Assembly: GCA_947502635.1 (NCBI GenBank) | Contig: CANNAN010000002.1 | Coordinates: 186,001-250,000, forward strand | DNA length: 64,000 bases | Reading direction: 5' to 3' | From: an uncultured Flavobacteriaceae bacterium | Lineage (GTDB): Bacteria; Bacteroidota; Bacteroidia; Flavobacteriales; Flavobacteriaceae | In this document: in pieces, positions 1-7,786 of the stretch | Numbering within the stretch: position 1 is the first letter of the stretch | Layout of the letters: each line of letters starts with the position of its first letter | Program-made: the position numbers and the translations under genes | Notes under the pieces: generated by a model | What the model was told of the DNA's origin: nothing | Seen by the model: the letters and a program-made list of their open reading frames with translations, nothing else | Databases searched by the model: none

Positions 1-353
1 TCTACTGTAACATCGGGTACAATAACATTATCGACATCTTTTTGAGTACGCACAGGATTTGGTAAATACGGACCAAAATTAGGTTTCATCTGTACCTCAA
101 TGTTCATAGCTTGTGGAATCACCAAAATATCACTGAATAAAATGGCTGCGTCCATGCCGTAACGACGGATAGGCTGTACTGTGATTTCACTTGCCAATTC
201 TGGAGTTCTACAACGTGTAAAGAAATCGTATTTTTCACGAATGGCTATAAATTCTGGAAGGTAACGCCCAGCTTGACGCATCATCCAAACAGGTGGACGA
301 TTCACAGTTTCTCCTTTTAATGCTCTTAAAAATAAATCGTTCTTTATACTCAT
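1..353 (-). CDS. hemE: Uroporphyrinogen decarboxylase, N-terminal part (runs off the window)
   Basis: This is the 5' part of hemE, whose product removes four carboxyl groups from uroporphyrinogen III to give coproporphyrinogen III in the cytoplasm. About 117 codons are visible from the ATG at 353-351. The N-terminus carries the family signature [16 protein letters not shown] near residue 20, followed by a conserved [11 protein letters not shown] segment with an active-site Asp near residue 85. The rest of the roughly 340-residue enzyme lies to the left of the window. It is the last gene of a minus-strand group with hemA and hemCD, which supports the assignment. A small palindrome lies 11 bases upstream of the start. 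Confidence 0.95.
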   Translation of the reverse strand, partial: MSIKNDLFLRALKGETVNRPPVWMMRQAGRYLPEFIAIREKYDFFTRCRTPELASEITVQPIRRYGMDAAILFSDILVIPQAMNIEVQMKPNFGPYLPNPVRTQKDVDNVIVPDVTV

Positions 354-363
354 ATTTTTTATT

Positions 364-383
364 ATTTCCGTGAAGGCGGAAAT
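364..383. repeat. Short palindrome in front of hemE
   Basis: ATTTCCG and CGGAAAT pair around a 6-nt loop (TGAAGG), forming a 7-bp hairpin in the leader of hemE. It has no T-run in the direction of the flanking genes, so it is not a convincing terminator. It resembles small palindromes dispersed in flavobacterial intergenic DNA, which is inference from memory. Confidence 0.4.
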
Positions 384-406
384 CTTTTTAATTGAAACTT
401 TAATTT

Positions 407-505
407 CTATATCATAATTCCTGTCAGCATTTTAATACTTTGACTGCATTTAGTACAAGCATGCTCGGTATCACAAACAGAAATGACAGTATTATAATTT
501 TTCAC
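407..505 (-). CDS. Possible 32-residue Cys-containing small ORF
   Basis: A GTG-started reading frame of 32 codons overlaps the end of the 492-794 gene by 14 bases in another frame. Its product has three cysteines in a C-x5-C-x2-C pattern ([10 protein letters not shown]). It occupies most of the gap before hemE and has no in-frame ATG upstream. It could be a real overlapping small gene, a decayed gene end, or chance. I do not recognise it. Confidence 0.22.
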   Translation of the reverse strand: MKNYNTVISVCDTEHACTKCSQSIKMLTGIMI

Positions 506-794
506 CTTTTGTTATAAAAGTAGATTTTATAGAGTCTACTTTTAGTTTTTCAAAACTTTTTCTTTTATCATCATTTATAAAATTCAGAAAATCATCATTA
601 GTGTTAAACGAAATAAAATGTAATTCATAAGGTAATACTCCTTCTGAATTAATAAAACTATCATCATTTGGTCTTATTCTATATAGAAGTTTTCCGTTGT
701 ATTCGTTTAAAATGGGAAGCACTAGCGATTCGTACTCATGGAATACTTCTTCTTTTCCTTCTTGTATAAAAATAAAAACTGTTATGTAAATCAT
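492..794 (-). CDS. DUF1330-like small protein
   Basis: A 100-residue soluble protein with the pattern of the DUF1330 dimeric alpha/beta-barrel family: an N-terminal strand (IYITVFIFIQEGKEE), a middle ERY-like region (VLPILNEYNGKLLYRI), and a C-terminal helix (FLNFINDDKRKSFEKL). These proteins are ferredoxin-like monooxygenase-fold dimers with poorly known roles. It lies 48 bases after the cyclase-family gene on the same strand, inside the heme gene group, so it may be cotranscribed. No catalytic residues can be pointed to, and the family call is from overall pattern only. Confidence 0.6.
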   Translation of the reverse strand: MIYITVFIFIQEGKEEVFHEYESLVLPILNEYNGKLLYRIRPNDDSFINSEGVLPYELHFISFNTNDDFLNFINDDKRKSFEKLKVDSIKSTFITKGEKL

Positions 795-842
795 TAAAAA
801 TAAACCATTTTAATCATATTTTTCTGATCTTTTCAACTTAAT

Positions 843-1544
843 CTATTTGTTTTCAAATATTGCAACTGCTCTTACAGGCGATCCAGTGCCACCTCTAATT
901 TTTAATGGTAGGCCAATAAAACGAAAACGACCTCTGTTTATTAACAAATGAAGGTTTACTAGGTTTTCGTAATGTGTAAAACCAAGTTTTCCGCAAATTT
1001 TATGAACTTCTTTGTTCGAGATTCCTGGTACCCCAGGAGACATGGTTTCAACTCCAAAAGCAGCTATTTTTTTATTTCCTAACCATTCTGTTGCCTTAGC
1101 TGTGATTCCTGGACCATCATTCCAATGTTTGGTAGTGAAATTTTTTCGATAATGATCTGTATATAATAAGATCGTATCCCCTTTTTTTATAGTAAGATTA
1201 TTTTTCTTGCACGCGTCTTTAATATCCTGAGTATCGATAAGTTCTTTTAATCCTTTATGTGAAAAATCTAAACAAATACCTTCAGTATAAAACATAGAAA
1301 GTGGCATTGTGTCTATAGATTGCTCTTTATACTCCTTAGCCATATGATTTATAGCATCTACATGAGTTCCAGTATGTTCTCCTAATTCTAATTTATGAAC
1401 ACTTGGGGTTTTTATTTCTGAGTTAGGATAGCCTTCCCATTCTTCATGAGAATTATGAACACTCATTTTTACCTGGGGGAGTGTTTTATATACAGGCATT
1501 CCTGGGAAAATATCTTGACTTAAATCAATTATTTCACTCATCAT
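843..1544 (-). CDS. Cyclase family protein (kynurenine-formamidase-like metal hydrolase)
   Basis: A 233-residue protein with the cyclase/KynB family metal motif HxGTHxD at residues 57-63 (HTGTHVD), followed by a conserved His-67 and the C-terminal GGTGSPVRAVAI segment. Family members are metal-dependent hydrolases such as arylformamidase, or isatin hydrolase-like enzymes. The substrate cannot be read from the sequence. The start is one of two adjacent ATG codons (1544 or 1541). It lies 12 bases downstream of hemCD on the same strand and is probably cotranscribed, though a heme-pathway role for this family is not established. Confidence 0.85.
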   Translation of the reverse strand: MMSEIIDLSQDIFPGMPVYKTLPQVKMSVHNSHEEWEGYPNSEIKTPSVHKLELGEHTGTHVDAINHMAKEYKEQSIDTMPLSMFYTEGICLDFSHKGLKELIDTQDIKDACKKNNLTIKKGDTILLYTDHYRKNFTTKHWNDGPGITAKATEWLGNKKIAAFGVETMSPGVPGISNKEVHKICGKLGFTHYENLVNLHLLINRGRFRFIGLPLKIRGGTGSPVRAVAIFENK

Positions 1545-1556
1545 TCAAAAAACATT

Positions 1557-3134
1557 TTATACATAATGTTCATTCACTAATTCTATAACACTTTCTACAG
1601 TTGGTACTTTAGCTATTCTAACATCTTTAAAATGTTTTTTTGCTTCTTTAGCTGTGGTGTCGCCAATACAAAAAGCTATAACATCACTGTCATTTTTTTG
1701 TACAAAACTTTGCACGGTAGATGGACTGTAAAACATAACGCCTTCAACAGAATCATCTATTTTTACACCATCAAGCCTTGTTTGGTAGGCCTCTACCTCA
1801 TTTACTTTTATGTTGTTTTCGGTTAAAATAGTAGGTATATCATCTAACCTTAAATCGCTGCAAAAGTAAGTGACTTCGCTGCCTTCCATTTGTTCTACTA
1901 AGTATTCTGCTAGTTTTTTTGCGCTTTTTTCAAAATGTGTTACTTTTCCAATCTTGTTTTCTACCAAACGTTTGGTGCGTCTGCCAACACAGTAAATGTT
2001 TTTAAATTGTAATTCTACGGATGAATAATTAGTAATTAAGGATTCAACAGCATTTTTACTGGTGATCACTACATTTTGAATTTCATTTTTTAAGAACCTA
2101 GGATGGATTCTATTCAAACTTATTTTTATAAAATCGGTGCTTTCTGAAACAACTTTCTCATGAAATAGAAGCCGTTGATCTTCTGTAAACGATTTTGTAG
2201 AATACACATTTGTTTTTCTATTAGATTTTTTAATGTTATCCATTAAACGCTTACCACCTCGTTCTATAATAAAATCGGCACAAAACGAAGCAACATCACT
2301 ATGTTCACCCAGTTTTTTAACGCGAGTCACGTCAATTCTTTTAGTGCCATCTGCACTTAGTAACACGCCTTTAAAATTGATTTCTTCGTTTTTAATATAA
2401 GCAAGGGCACCAATAGGAGCCGTACAGCCACCTTCTAATTTATTTAAAAACTCGCGTTCTATCGTGGTGCAAATTTCTGTTTCCTCATGATTTAATTCAG
2501 CGCAGGCGGCTTTAACAAAGTCATCTTCCTCTAAAGCTGTTATCATGATTGCACCTTGAGCAGGTGCGGGAATCATCCAATCTAAATTAATCGCTTCTTC
2601 GGGTCTTATTCCAATTCGACCAATACCAGCGGCGGCAAAAATGGCACCATTCCAATCGTCATGATCTTCTAGTTTTTGTAAACGTGAATTTACATTGCCT
2701 CTTAGATCAACAATTTTATGTGTTGGAAACCTGTTGAGCCATTGGGCGCGTCTGCGTAAACTTCCAGTTGCTATAATAGCTTCTTTAGACCCTAAAAACT
2801 CTTCATTGTTTTTAAAAACGAGCGTGTCATTTACATTGCCACGTTTTAAAACAGCAACTTGTATAATGCCTTTAGGTAAAACGGTTGGAACATCTTTTAG
2901 TGAGTGAACTGCGATATCAATGTCATGGTTTAACATGGCAATATCTAAGGTTCTGGTAAAAATACCTGTAATTCCTAATTCGTATAAAGGTTTATCTAAT
3001 ACTAAGTCTCCAGTAGATTTTACAGGAACTAATTGTGTTTTATGACCTAAGTTTTCGAGTTGTTGTTGTACTATTTTGGCTTGCCATAGTGCTAATTCAC
3101 TATCGCGTGTACCAATTCTAATGATTTTAGACAT
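1557..3134 (-). CDS. hemC: Hydroxymethylbilane synthase fused to uroporphyrinogen-III synthase
   Basis: A 525-residue bifunctional heme-pathway protein. Residues 1 to about 300 are porphobilinogen deaminase: HSLKDVPT at 77-84, ATGSLRRRAQ near 122, and the dipyrromethane-cofactor cysteine in EGGCTAP at residue 237. Residues about 310-525 match uroporphyrinogen-III synthase (HemD), with VVITSKNAVESL, YCVGRRTKRLV and MFYSPSTVQSF segments. The fusion joins consecutive steps: linear hydroxymethylbilane made by the first half is cyclised by the second. It overlaps the end of hemA by 8 bases, indicating translational coupling. hemC-hemD fusions are known in Bacteroidota; the HemD half is less conserved but recognisable. 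Confidence 0.95.
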   Translation of the reverse strand: MSKIIRIGTRDSELALWQAKIVQQQLENLGHKTQLVPVKSTGDLVLDKPLYELGITGIFTRTLDIAMLNHDIDIAVHSLKDVPTVLPKGIIQVAVLKRGNVNDTLVFKNNEEFLGSKEAIIATGSLRRRAQWLNRFPTHKIVDLRGNVNSRLQKLEDHDDWNGAIFAAAGIGRIGIRPEEAINLDWMIPAPAQGAIMITALEEDDFVKAACAELNHEETEICTTIEREFLNKLEGGCTAPIGALAYIKNEEINFKGVLLSADGTKRIDVTRVKKLGEHSDVASFCADFIIERGGKRLMDNIKKSNRKTNVYSTKSFTEDQRLLFHEKVVSESTDFIKISLNRIHPRFLKNEIQNVVITSKNAVESLITNYSSVELQFKNIYCVGRRTKRLVENKIGKVTHFEKSAKKLAEYLVEQMEGSEVTYFCSDLRLDDIPTILTENNIKVNEVEAYQTRLDGVKIDDSVEGVMFYSPSTVQSFVQKNDSDVIAFCIGDTTAKEAKKHFKDVRIAKVPTVESVIELVNEHYV

Positions 3135-4386
3135 GTGTTGTTGGTTCTAGCTGAAACACTTTTTTTATAAGTTCCAGACTCTCATCAGTAGAGCTATTGT
3201 CATCTTTTAAATGATGCGCAAAATGATTGGTTATTTTCTGAATAATATTGCTGCTAATTAATTCTGCTTGTGCTTCATTGAAATCAGCATTTTTCTTACG
3301 CTGTGTTTCTAATTCGGCAGCAGCAAAATTAGCAAGCTTGTGCTTTAATGCTTTAATGGTTGGAGCAAATTTTCTGGTTTCTAACCATTGATTAAACTCC
3401 GTTTTTACTTCTTCTATAATAGATTCTGCTAGGGGAATATGCTTTTTTCTCTCCTCTAAAGTTTTATCTGTAATTTTAGATAAATGATCCAAATGTACTA
3501 AGGTTACATTATCTAATTCCTCAACATTAGAATCAACGTTTTTTGGAATTGATAAATCTAAAATTAAAAGTGGTTTTTTAGATTGAATAATATGTTTATC
3601 GATAGTAGGACGTTGGGCTCCTGTAGCAACAATTAAAATATCAGATTGACTAATCTCTTCTTGTAAATTTGCATAATCTTTAACAATCAAGTCAAACTTT
3701 CCAGCAATTAACTCTGCTTTATCCTTCGTTCTATTAATTAAAGTGATTTGATCGTTTTTAGTATGCTTTACAAGGTTTTCACATGTGTTTCTGCCAATTT
3801 TTCCAGTTCCAAAAAGCAAAATATTTTTGTCTGAAACATTTTCAACTGAATTAAAAATATATTGAACAGAGGCAAAGGATACCGACGTTGCTCCAGATGA
3901 AATGTTGGTTTCGGTCTTAATACGTTTGCTTGCTTGAATAACAGCATTCACCAATCGTTCTGAAAAATGATTAAGTAATCCATGTTTTTTTGAGGAACGT
4001 GCACTGGACTTTAATTGGCTAATAATTTCAAAATCCCCAAGAATCTGACTATCCAATCCAGAGCCTACACGGAACATATGGGCAATGGCGTCTTTATTTT
4101 TATAGATGTATGCAACTTCTTGAAATTCTTCAACCGTACCCCTTGTGTTGTCACAAAGCAATTGAATTAATTGAAAAGGGTGTTGCGCAAAACCATAAAT
4201 CTCTGTTCGATTACAAGTTGATGTCACTACTAAACTTTCAATATCATTGTCTTTAGCCTGATTAAGTAAAGCTATTTTGCCTTCATCACTTAAACTAAAG
4301 CGCCCTCTTATGTCTGCATCGGCTTTCTTATAACTCAAACCAATGGCATAAAAGTAATTACTTCTTGATATATTGTACTTCTGCAT
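3127..4386 (-). CDS. hemA: Glutamyl-tRNA reductase
   Basis: A 419-residue enzyme that reduces glutamyl-tRNA to glutamate-1-semialdehyde with NADPH, the first committed step of the C5 heme route. The catalytic cysteine is residue 58 in TSTCNRTEIYGF. The signature RVGSGLDSQILGD lies near residue 105 and a Rossmann glycine motif (FGTGKIGRNTCENL) near 190. The C-terminal region holds the dimerisation helices. It starts at the ATG 4386-4384, and its end overlaps hemCD by 8 bases. An AraC-type regulator is transcribed divergently from the 190-base gap, so the cluster may be regulated there. Confidence 0.97.
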   Translation of the reverse strand: MQKYNISRSNYFYAIGLSYKKADADIRGRFSLSDEGKIALLNQAKDNDIESLVVTSTCNRTEIYGFAQHPFQLIQLLCDNTRGTVEEFQEVAYIYKNKDAIAHMFRVGSGLDSQILGDFEIISQLKSSARSSKKHGLLNHFSERLVNAVIQASKRIKTETNISSGATSVSFASVQYIFNSVENVSDKNILLFGTGKIGRNTCENLVKHTKNDQITLINRTKDKAELIAGKFDLIVKDYANLQEEISQSDILIVATGAQRPTIDKHIIQSKKPLLILDLSIPKNVDSNVEELDNVTLVHLDHLSKITDKTLEERKKHIPLAESIIEEVKTEFNQWLETRKFAPTIKALKHKLANFAAAELETQRKKNADFNEAQAELISSNIIQKITNHFAHHLKDDNSSTDESLELIKKVFQLEPTTHV

Positions 4387-4510
4387 GCTGATACCTGATA
4401 ATTCAAAGCAAAAATATACCTATGCTTATAAAAAAAATAACGCTCAAAGAACTTTTAATATCGTTTGTGGTTTTTTAACGTTGTTTTTTCTTATTATATG
4501 ATAAATGTCA

Positions 4511-4518
4511 TATTTTTG
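4511..4518 (+). promoter_or_regulatory. -7 box for the AraC gene
   Basis: TATTTTTG matches the Bacteroidota -7 consensus TAnnTTTG and lies 58 bases before the ATG at 4576. A clear -33 TTTG at the usual 19-21 base spacing is not present. Confidence 0.45.
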
Positions 4519-4575
4519 TAGTGGATTAGGCAGGTTTTGACTAATTTATTTAGAACGAATCTAAATAAAATCATT

Positions 4576-5475
4576 ATGACTCACGAAATAAACGATAATA
4601 AAAATGTCGCTCAAAGTTCTTTTGATGAGACAAAAGTAGATGACGGTGCTTTAGTACTTACATTTAAAAATGAATCAAATAAGGTGCAATCTCTTGCTAA
4701 AGAAATAAATAGCGATTACATTCAGTTTCATTTTTGCGTAAAAGGTGCCAGTAGGTTTGTTTTTAATGAAGGAAGGTATACTTTAAATATTCTGGAAGAG
4801 AATTCATTATTATTGTATAACCCGCAGCGTGATTTACCAATAAATTTACAAATTGACCCTAATTCATGGATGGTTTCAATTTTAATATCTATTAAAAACT
4901 TTCACGGATTATTTTCTCAAGAGGCCGATTATATTACTTTTTTAAGCGACGATAATAAGGATAAAAAATATTATAAGGACGGTGTTATCTCTCCTTCAAT
5001 GGCCATTGTTTTAAATCAATTAATCAATTATAATCTTAACCAATCTATTAAGAGTCTTTATTTTAAAGGAAAAGCATATGAACTTTTAAGTTTGTATTTT
5101 AATAGAAGTGAAGATGCGGATGTTGAACAATGTCCGTTTTTAGTAGATGAGACCAATGTTATAAAAATTAGAAAAGCCAAAGAAATTGTTATTGCTCGAA
5201 TGGCAGAACCTCCCAGTTTGCAAGAGTTAGCCGATGAAATAGGGTTGAATCTTAAAAAACTAAAAGAAGGCTTTAAACAAATTTATGGAGATTCGGTATT
5301 TAGCTTTTTATTTGATTACAAAATGGAAGTTGCTAGAAAACTATTAGAATCTGGCGATAATAATGTGAATGAAGTAGGGCATAAAGTAGGATATAGTACG
5401 TCTAGTCATTTTATTGCTGCTTTTAAAAAGAAATATGGTACAACACCTAAAAAATATGTCATGTCTTTAACCTAA
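4576..5475 (+). CDS. AraC family transcriptional regulator (heme cluster)
   Basis: A 299-residue regulator with an N-terminal cupin-like sensing region and a C-terminal AraC double helix-turn-helix (about residues 205-299). The DNA-binding end carries LQELADEIGLNLKKLKEGFK and VNEVGHKVGYSTSSHFIAAF, the two HTH recognition regions. The ATG at 4576 is preferred over an in-frame TTG at 4537 because a -7 box lies 58 bases upstream of it. It is divergent from hemA and upstream of hemH-hemJ, so it plausibly controls heme genes or iron/siderophore functions. The ligand is unknown. Confidence 0.88.
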   Translation: MTHEINDNKNVAQSSFDETKVDDGALVLTFKNESNKVQSLAKEINSDYIQFHFCVKGASRFVFNEGRYTLNILEENSLLLYNPQRDLPINLQIDPNSWMVSILISIKNFHGLFSQEADYITFLSDDNKDKKYYKDGVISPSMAIVLNQLINYNLNQSIKSLYFKGKAYELLSLYFNRSEDADVEQCPFLVDETNVIKIRKAKEIVIARMAEPPSLQELADEIGLNLKKLKEGFKQIYGDSVFSFLFDYKMEVARKLLESGDNNVNEVGHKVGYSTSSHFIAAFKKKYGTTPKKYVMSLT

Positions 5476-5833
5476 AAGATCTATTTCTAATTCATATTTT
5501 TTTAAATATTAATCGTGGGAAGGTCTTATTTCTTAGTGCCATATTTTGCCACAACGATAAATATGAAACATTAAAACACTACAAAGGTTCGTTGTCGATA
5601 ATATTTATTTAGCATTGGTATTATTTGTTATGAAGTAAATTAATAAGATATCAATATATCTTACGCCACTAGAGTTGTCCTGTAAAAAAAGATAAAAAAC
5701 CTTTGGTTAAAGGTATCTACTAAAGTTAAATATTTCAATACAGTTCATCTCTAAAAAACTATATTATATCATTAAGTTCAGGCTATGTAAGAATTTTGCA
5801 TTAAATTTGACTAACCCCTTAAATATAAATGAC
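5476..5833. other. Non-coding stretch between AraC gene and small ORF
   Basis: About 360 AT-rich bases with no convincing ORF. On the minus strand, AACCTTTG followed by TAGTG (near 5577-5590) resembles other -7 boxes in this window, but nothing recognisable follows it. TAAATTTG at 5802-5809 on the plus strand is a consensus -7 box for the next small ORF. Confidence 0.5.
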
Positions 5834-5989
5834 ATGAAATTCTTAACCCCAGAAATCGAAGCTTTATCCAAACGCTATGTTGAAGGAAAATCTTTAGCGC
5901 GAACAAATGTGTCTTGTGGAATCTTTCAAGATTGTGATTATAATAATAAAAGACCTAAGACCTATTTTCAGCAACAAATTGAAAAATAA
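5834..5989 (+). CDS. Small hypothetical protein
   Basis: A 51-residue ORF starting MKFLTPEIEALSKRYVEGKS and containing two cysteines in SCGIFQDCDY. I do not recognise a family. A consensus -7 box (TAAATTTG, 5802-5809) sits 24 bases before the ATG, which supports expression and this start over an in-frame TTG at 5807 that lies inside the box. It precedes hemH by 63 bases on the same strand. hemH has its own -7 box, so they need not share a transcript. Confidence 0.45.
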   Translation: MKFLTPEIEALSKRYVEGKSLARTNVSCGIFQDCDYNNKRPKTYFQQQIEK

Positions 5990-6033
5990 AGAGATCTAGT
6001 AGTCGTTAACCATTCAATTTGCGATTTCTATCG

Positions 6034-6041
6034 TATTTTTG
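6034..6041 (+). promoter_or_regulatory. -7 box for hemH
   Basis: TATTTTTG matches TAnnTTTG exactly and ends only 11 bases before the first ATG of hemH. A transcript from it would have a very short or absent leader. TTTG at 6018-6021 is too close (12 bases) to be a normal -33 element. Confidence 0.5.
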
Positions 6042-6052
6042 CAATAACAAAA

Positions 6053-7090
6053 ATGACTATGAAAGGTATTTTACTCGTAAATCTAGGTTCTCCAGATAGT
6101 CCAGAACCAAAAGATGTAAAAAAGTATTTAGGAGAATTTTTAATGGACGAGCGTGTCATTGATATTCCGCTTGTTGCTAGAACTGCTTTGGTGAAAGGCA
6201 TCATATTGAATACGCGTCCAAAGCAATCTGCTGCAGCCTATAAAAAAATATGGTGGGAAGAGGGCTCTCCTTTAATTGTGTTATCAGAAAGACTTCAAAA
6301 TAAAATACAAAAGCAAGTTGATATTCCTGTTGCATTAGCAATGCGTTATGGTAGTATGACCATTAAAAGAGGGATACAGGAATTAGTAGATAAAGGTGTT
6401 GATGAAGTTTTACTATTCCCTTTATATCCTCAGTTCGCTATGGCGACCACGGAAACTATTCTAGTATTAGCTGAAGAAATTCGCCAACAGTTTTTTCCGA
6501 ATTTAAAAATAGAATCTGTTCCTGCGTTTTATAATAAACCTGATTATATAGAGGTGCTTTCTAATGCCATAAAAAATCATTTAGAAGGTAAAAATTATGA
6601 GCATTTATTGTTTTCTTATCATGGTGTTCCAGAACGTCATATTAGAAAAAGCGATGTTACAAAATCGCATTGTAAAATAGATGGGAGTTGCTGTGTAACA
6701 CCATCTGAAGCTCATAAGTTTTGTTACAGACATCAATGTTATGAAGTGACCAGACTAGTTGCCGAAAAATTAGCGTTTAAAGAAGGTTCTTACTCGACCT
6801 CTTTTCAGTCGCGTTTAGGTTTTGACCCCTGGTTACTACCTTATACAGATAGGACTATTGAGCGTTTAGGTAAACAGGGTATTGAAAATATGGCCATTGT
6901 AACTCCTGCGTTTGTTAGCGATTGTTTGGAGACCCTTGAGGAAATAGCTATGGAAGGGCAAGAGATTTTTTATGAAATGGGAGGTAAAGGTTTTACAACG
7001 GTTCCTTGTTTAAATGACGACGATGCGTTTGTTAACCTATTGTCAAAATGGATTACAACATGGGCGGAAACGTCTGTTGAAATTAGTTAG
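6053..7090 (+). CDS. hemH: Ferrochelatase
   Basis: A 345-residue enzyme inserting ferrous iron into protoporphyrin IX, the last heme step. It begins with the family motif GILLVNLGSPDSPEP and contains FSYHGVPERHI near residue 187 with the metal-handling histidine, SFQSRLG, and PAFVSDCLETLEEI with the conserved Glu. A Cys-rich insertion (DGSCCVTPSEAHKFCYRHQC) lies after the His motif. Two ATG codons (6053, 6059) are close together. The next gene, hemJ, starts 3 bases after the stop, so the pair forms an operon for the final two heme steps. Confidence 0.96.
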   Translation: MTMKGILLVNLGSPDSPEPKDVKKYLGEFLMDERVIDIPLVARTALVKGIILNTRPKQSAAAYKKIWWEEGSPLIVLSERLQNKIQKQVDIPVALAMRYGSMTIKRGIQELVDKGVDEVLLFPLYPQFAMATTETILVLAEEIRQQFFPNLKIESVPAFYNKPDYIEVLSNAIKNHLEGKNYEHLLFSYHGVPERHIRKSDVTKSHCKIDGSCCVTPSEAHKFCYRHQCYEVTRLVAEKLAFKEGSYSTSFQSRLGFDPWLLPYTDRTIERLGKQGIENMAIVTPAFVSDCLETLEEIAMEGQEIFYEMGGKGFTTVPCLNDDDAFVNLLSKWITTWAETSVEIS

Positions 7091-7093
7091 TCT

Positions 7094-7642
7094 ATGGAAT
7101 ATTACTTTTATATAAAATCGTTTCATCTTATTTTTGTGATCACTTGGTTTGCAGGTCTGTTTTATATCCCCAGACTCTTCGTTTATCAAATAGAAGCATT
7201 TCATAAACCATCCCCAGAAAAAGAAATACTAGGAAAGCAATTAAAGCTTATGTCAAAACGCCTGTGGTTTATTATTACATGGCCATCAGCAATTTTAGCT
7301 TTGTTATTTGGATTGGTACTATTTTATTTAAATCCCACACTAGTTTATCAAAATTGGATGCAGGTAAAATTAGTCTTTGTTGTATTACTAATTATATACC
7401 ATCTTAAGACACATCTATATTATAAGGAGCTTCAAAACGATGTGGTTAAAAAAACATCAAGTTTTATGCGTATCTGGAACGAAGGTGCCACGTTTATTCT
7501 TTTTGCTGTCGTGTTTTTAGTTGTTTTAAAAAGTGCCATAAATTGGATTTGGGGTATAGTTGGCATTATCATTTTAGGAATTCTTATCATGTTAGGCTTT
7601 AAAATTTATAAAAATATCAGAGCTAAAAATCCTGATGCTTAA
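7094..7642 (+). CDS. hemJ: HemJ-type protoporphyrinogen IX oxidase (CopD/UPF0093 family)
   Basis: A 182-residue membrane protein with about four to five hydrophobic helices. It has the HemJ signature around His-11 (SFHLIFVITWFAGLFYIPRL), a conserved Lys-92 in MQVKLVFVVLL and His-103 (IIYH). HemJ oxidises protoporphyrinogen IX to protoporphyrin IX in the inner membrane. Placement 3 bases after hemH, its direct pathway successor, strongly supports the role. After about residue 125 it has two further hydrophobic segments, making it somewhat longer than the typical HemJ of about 140-150 residues. Confidence 0.85.
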   Translation: MEYYFYIKSFHLIFVITWFAGLFYIPRLFVYQIEAFHKPSPEKEILGKQLKLMSKRLWFIITWPSAILALLFGLVLFYLNPTLVYQNWMQVKLVFVVLLIIYHLKTHLYYKELQNDVVKKTSSFMRIWNEGATFILFAVVFLVVLKSAINWIWGIVGIIILGILIMLGFKIYKNIRAKNPDA

Positions 7643-7786
7643 CTTTAAAATTCGAATACCCAATACCTGAATTCTAAAAAAGGAATCGTAGTATTTTAGG
7701 TTTTTATTTTTTGAATTTACCCAAAAGGATATTTGGTGTGATTATTGTTATATTTATTGAACTTTTAAAAGGCACAATAGTTATTA

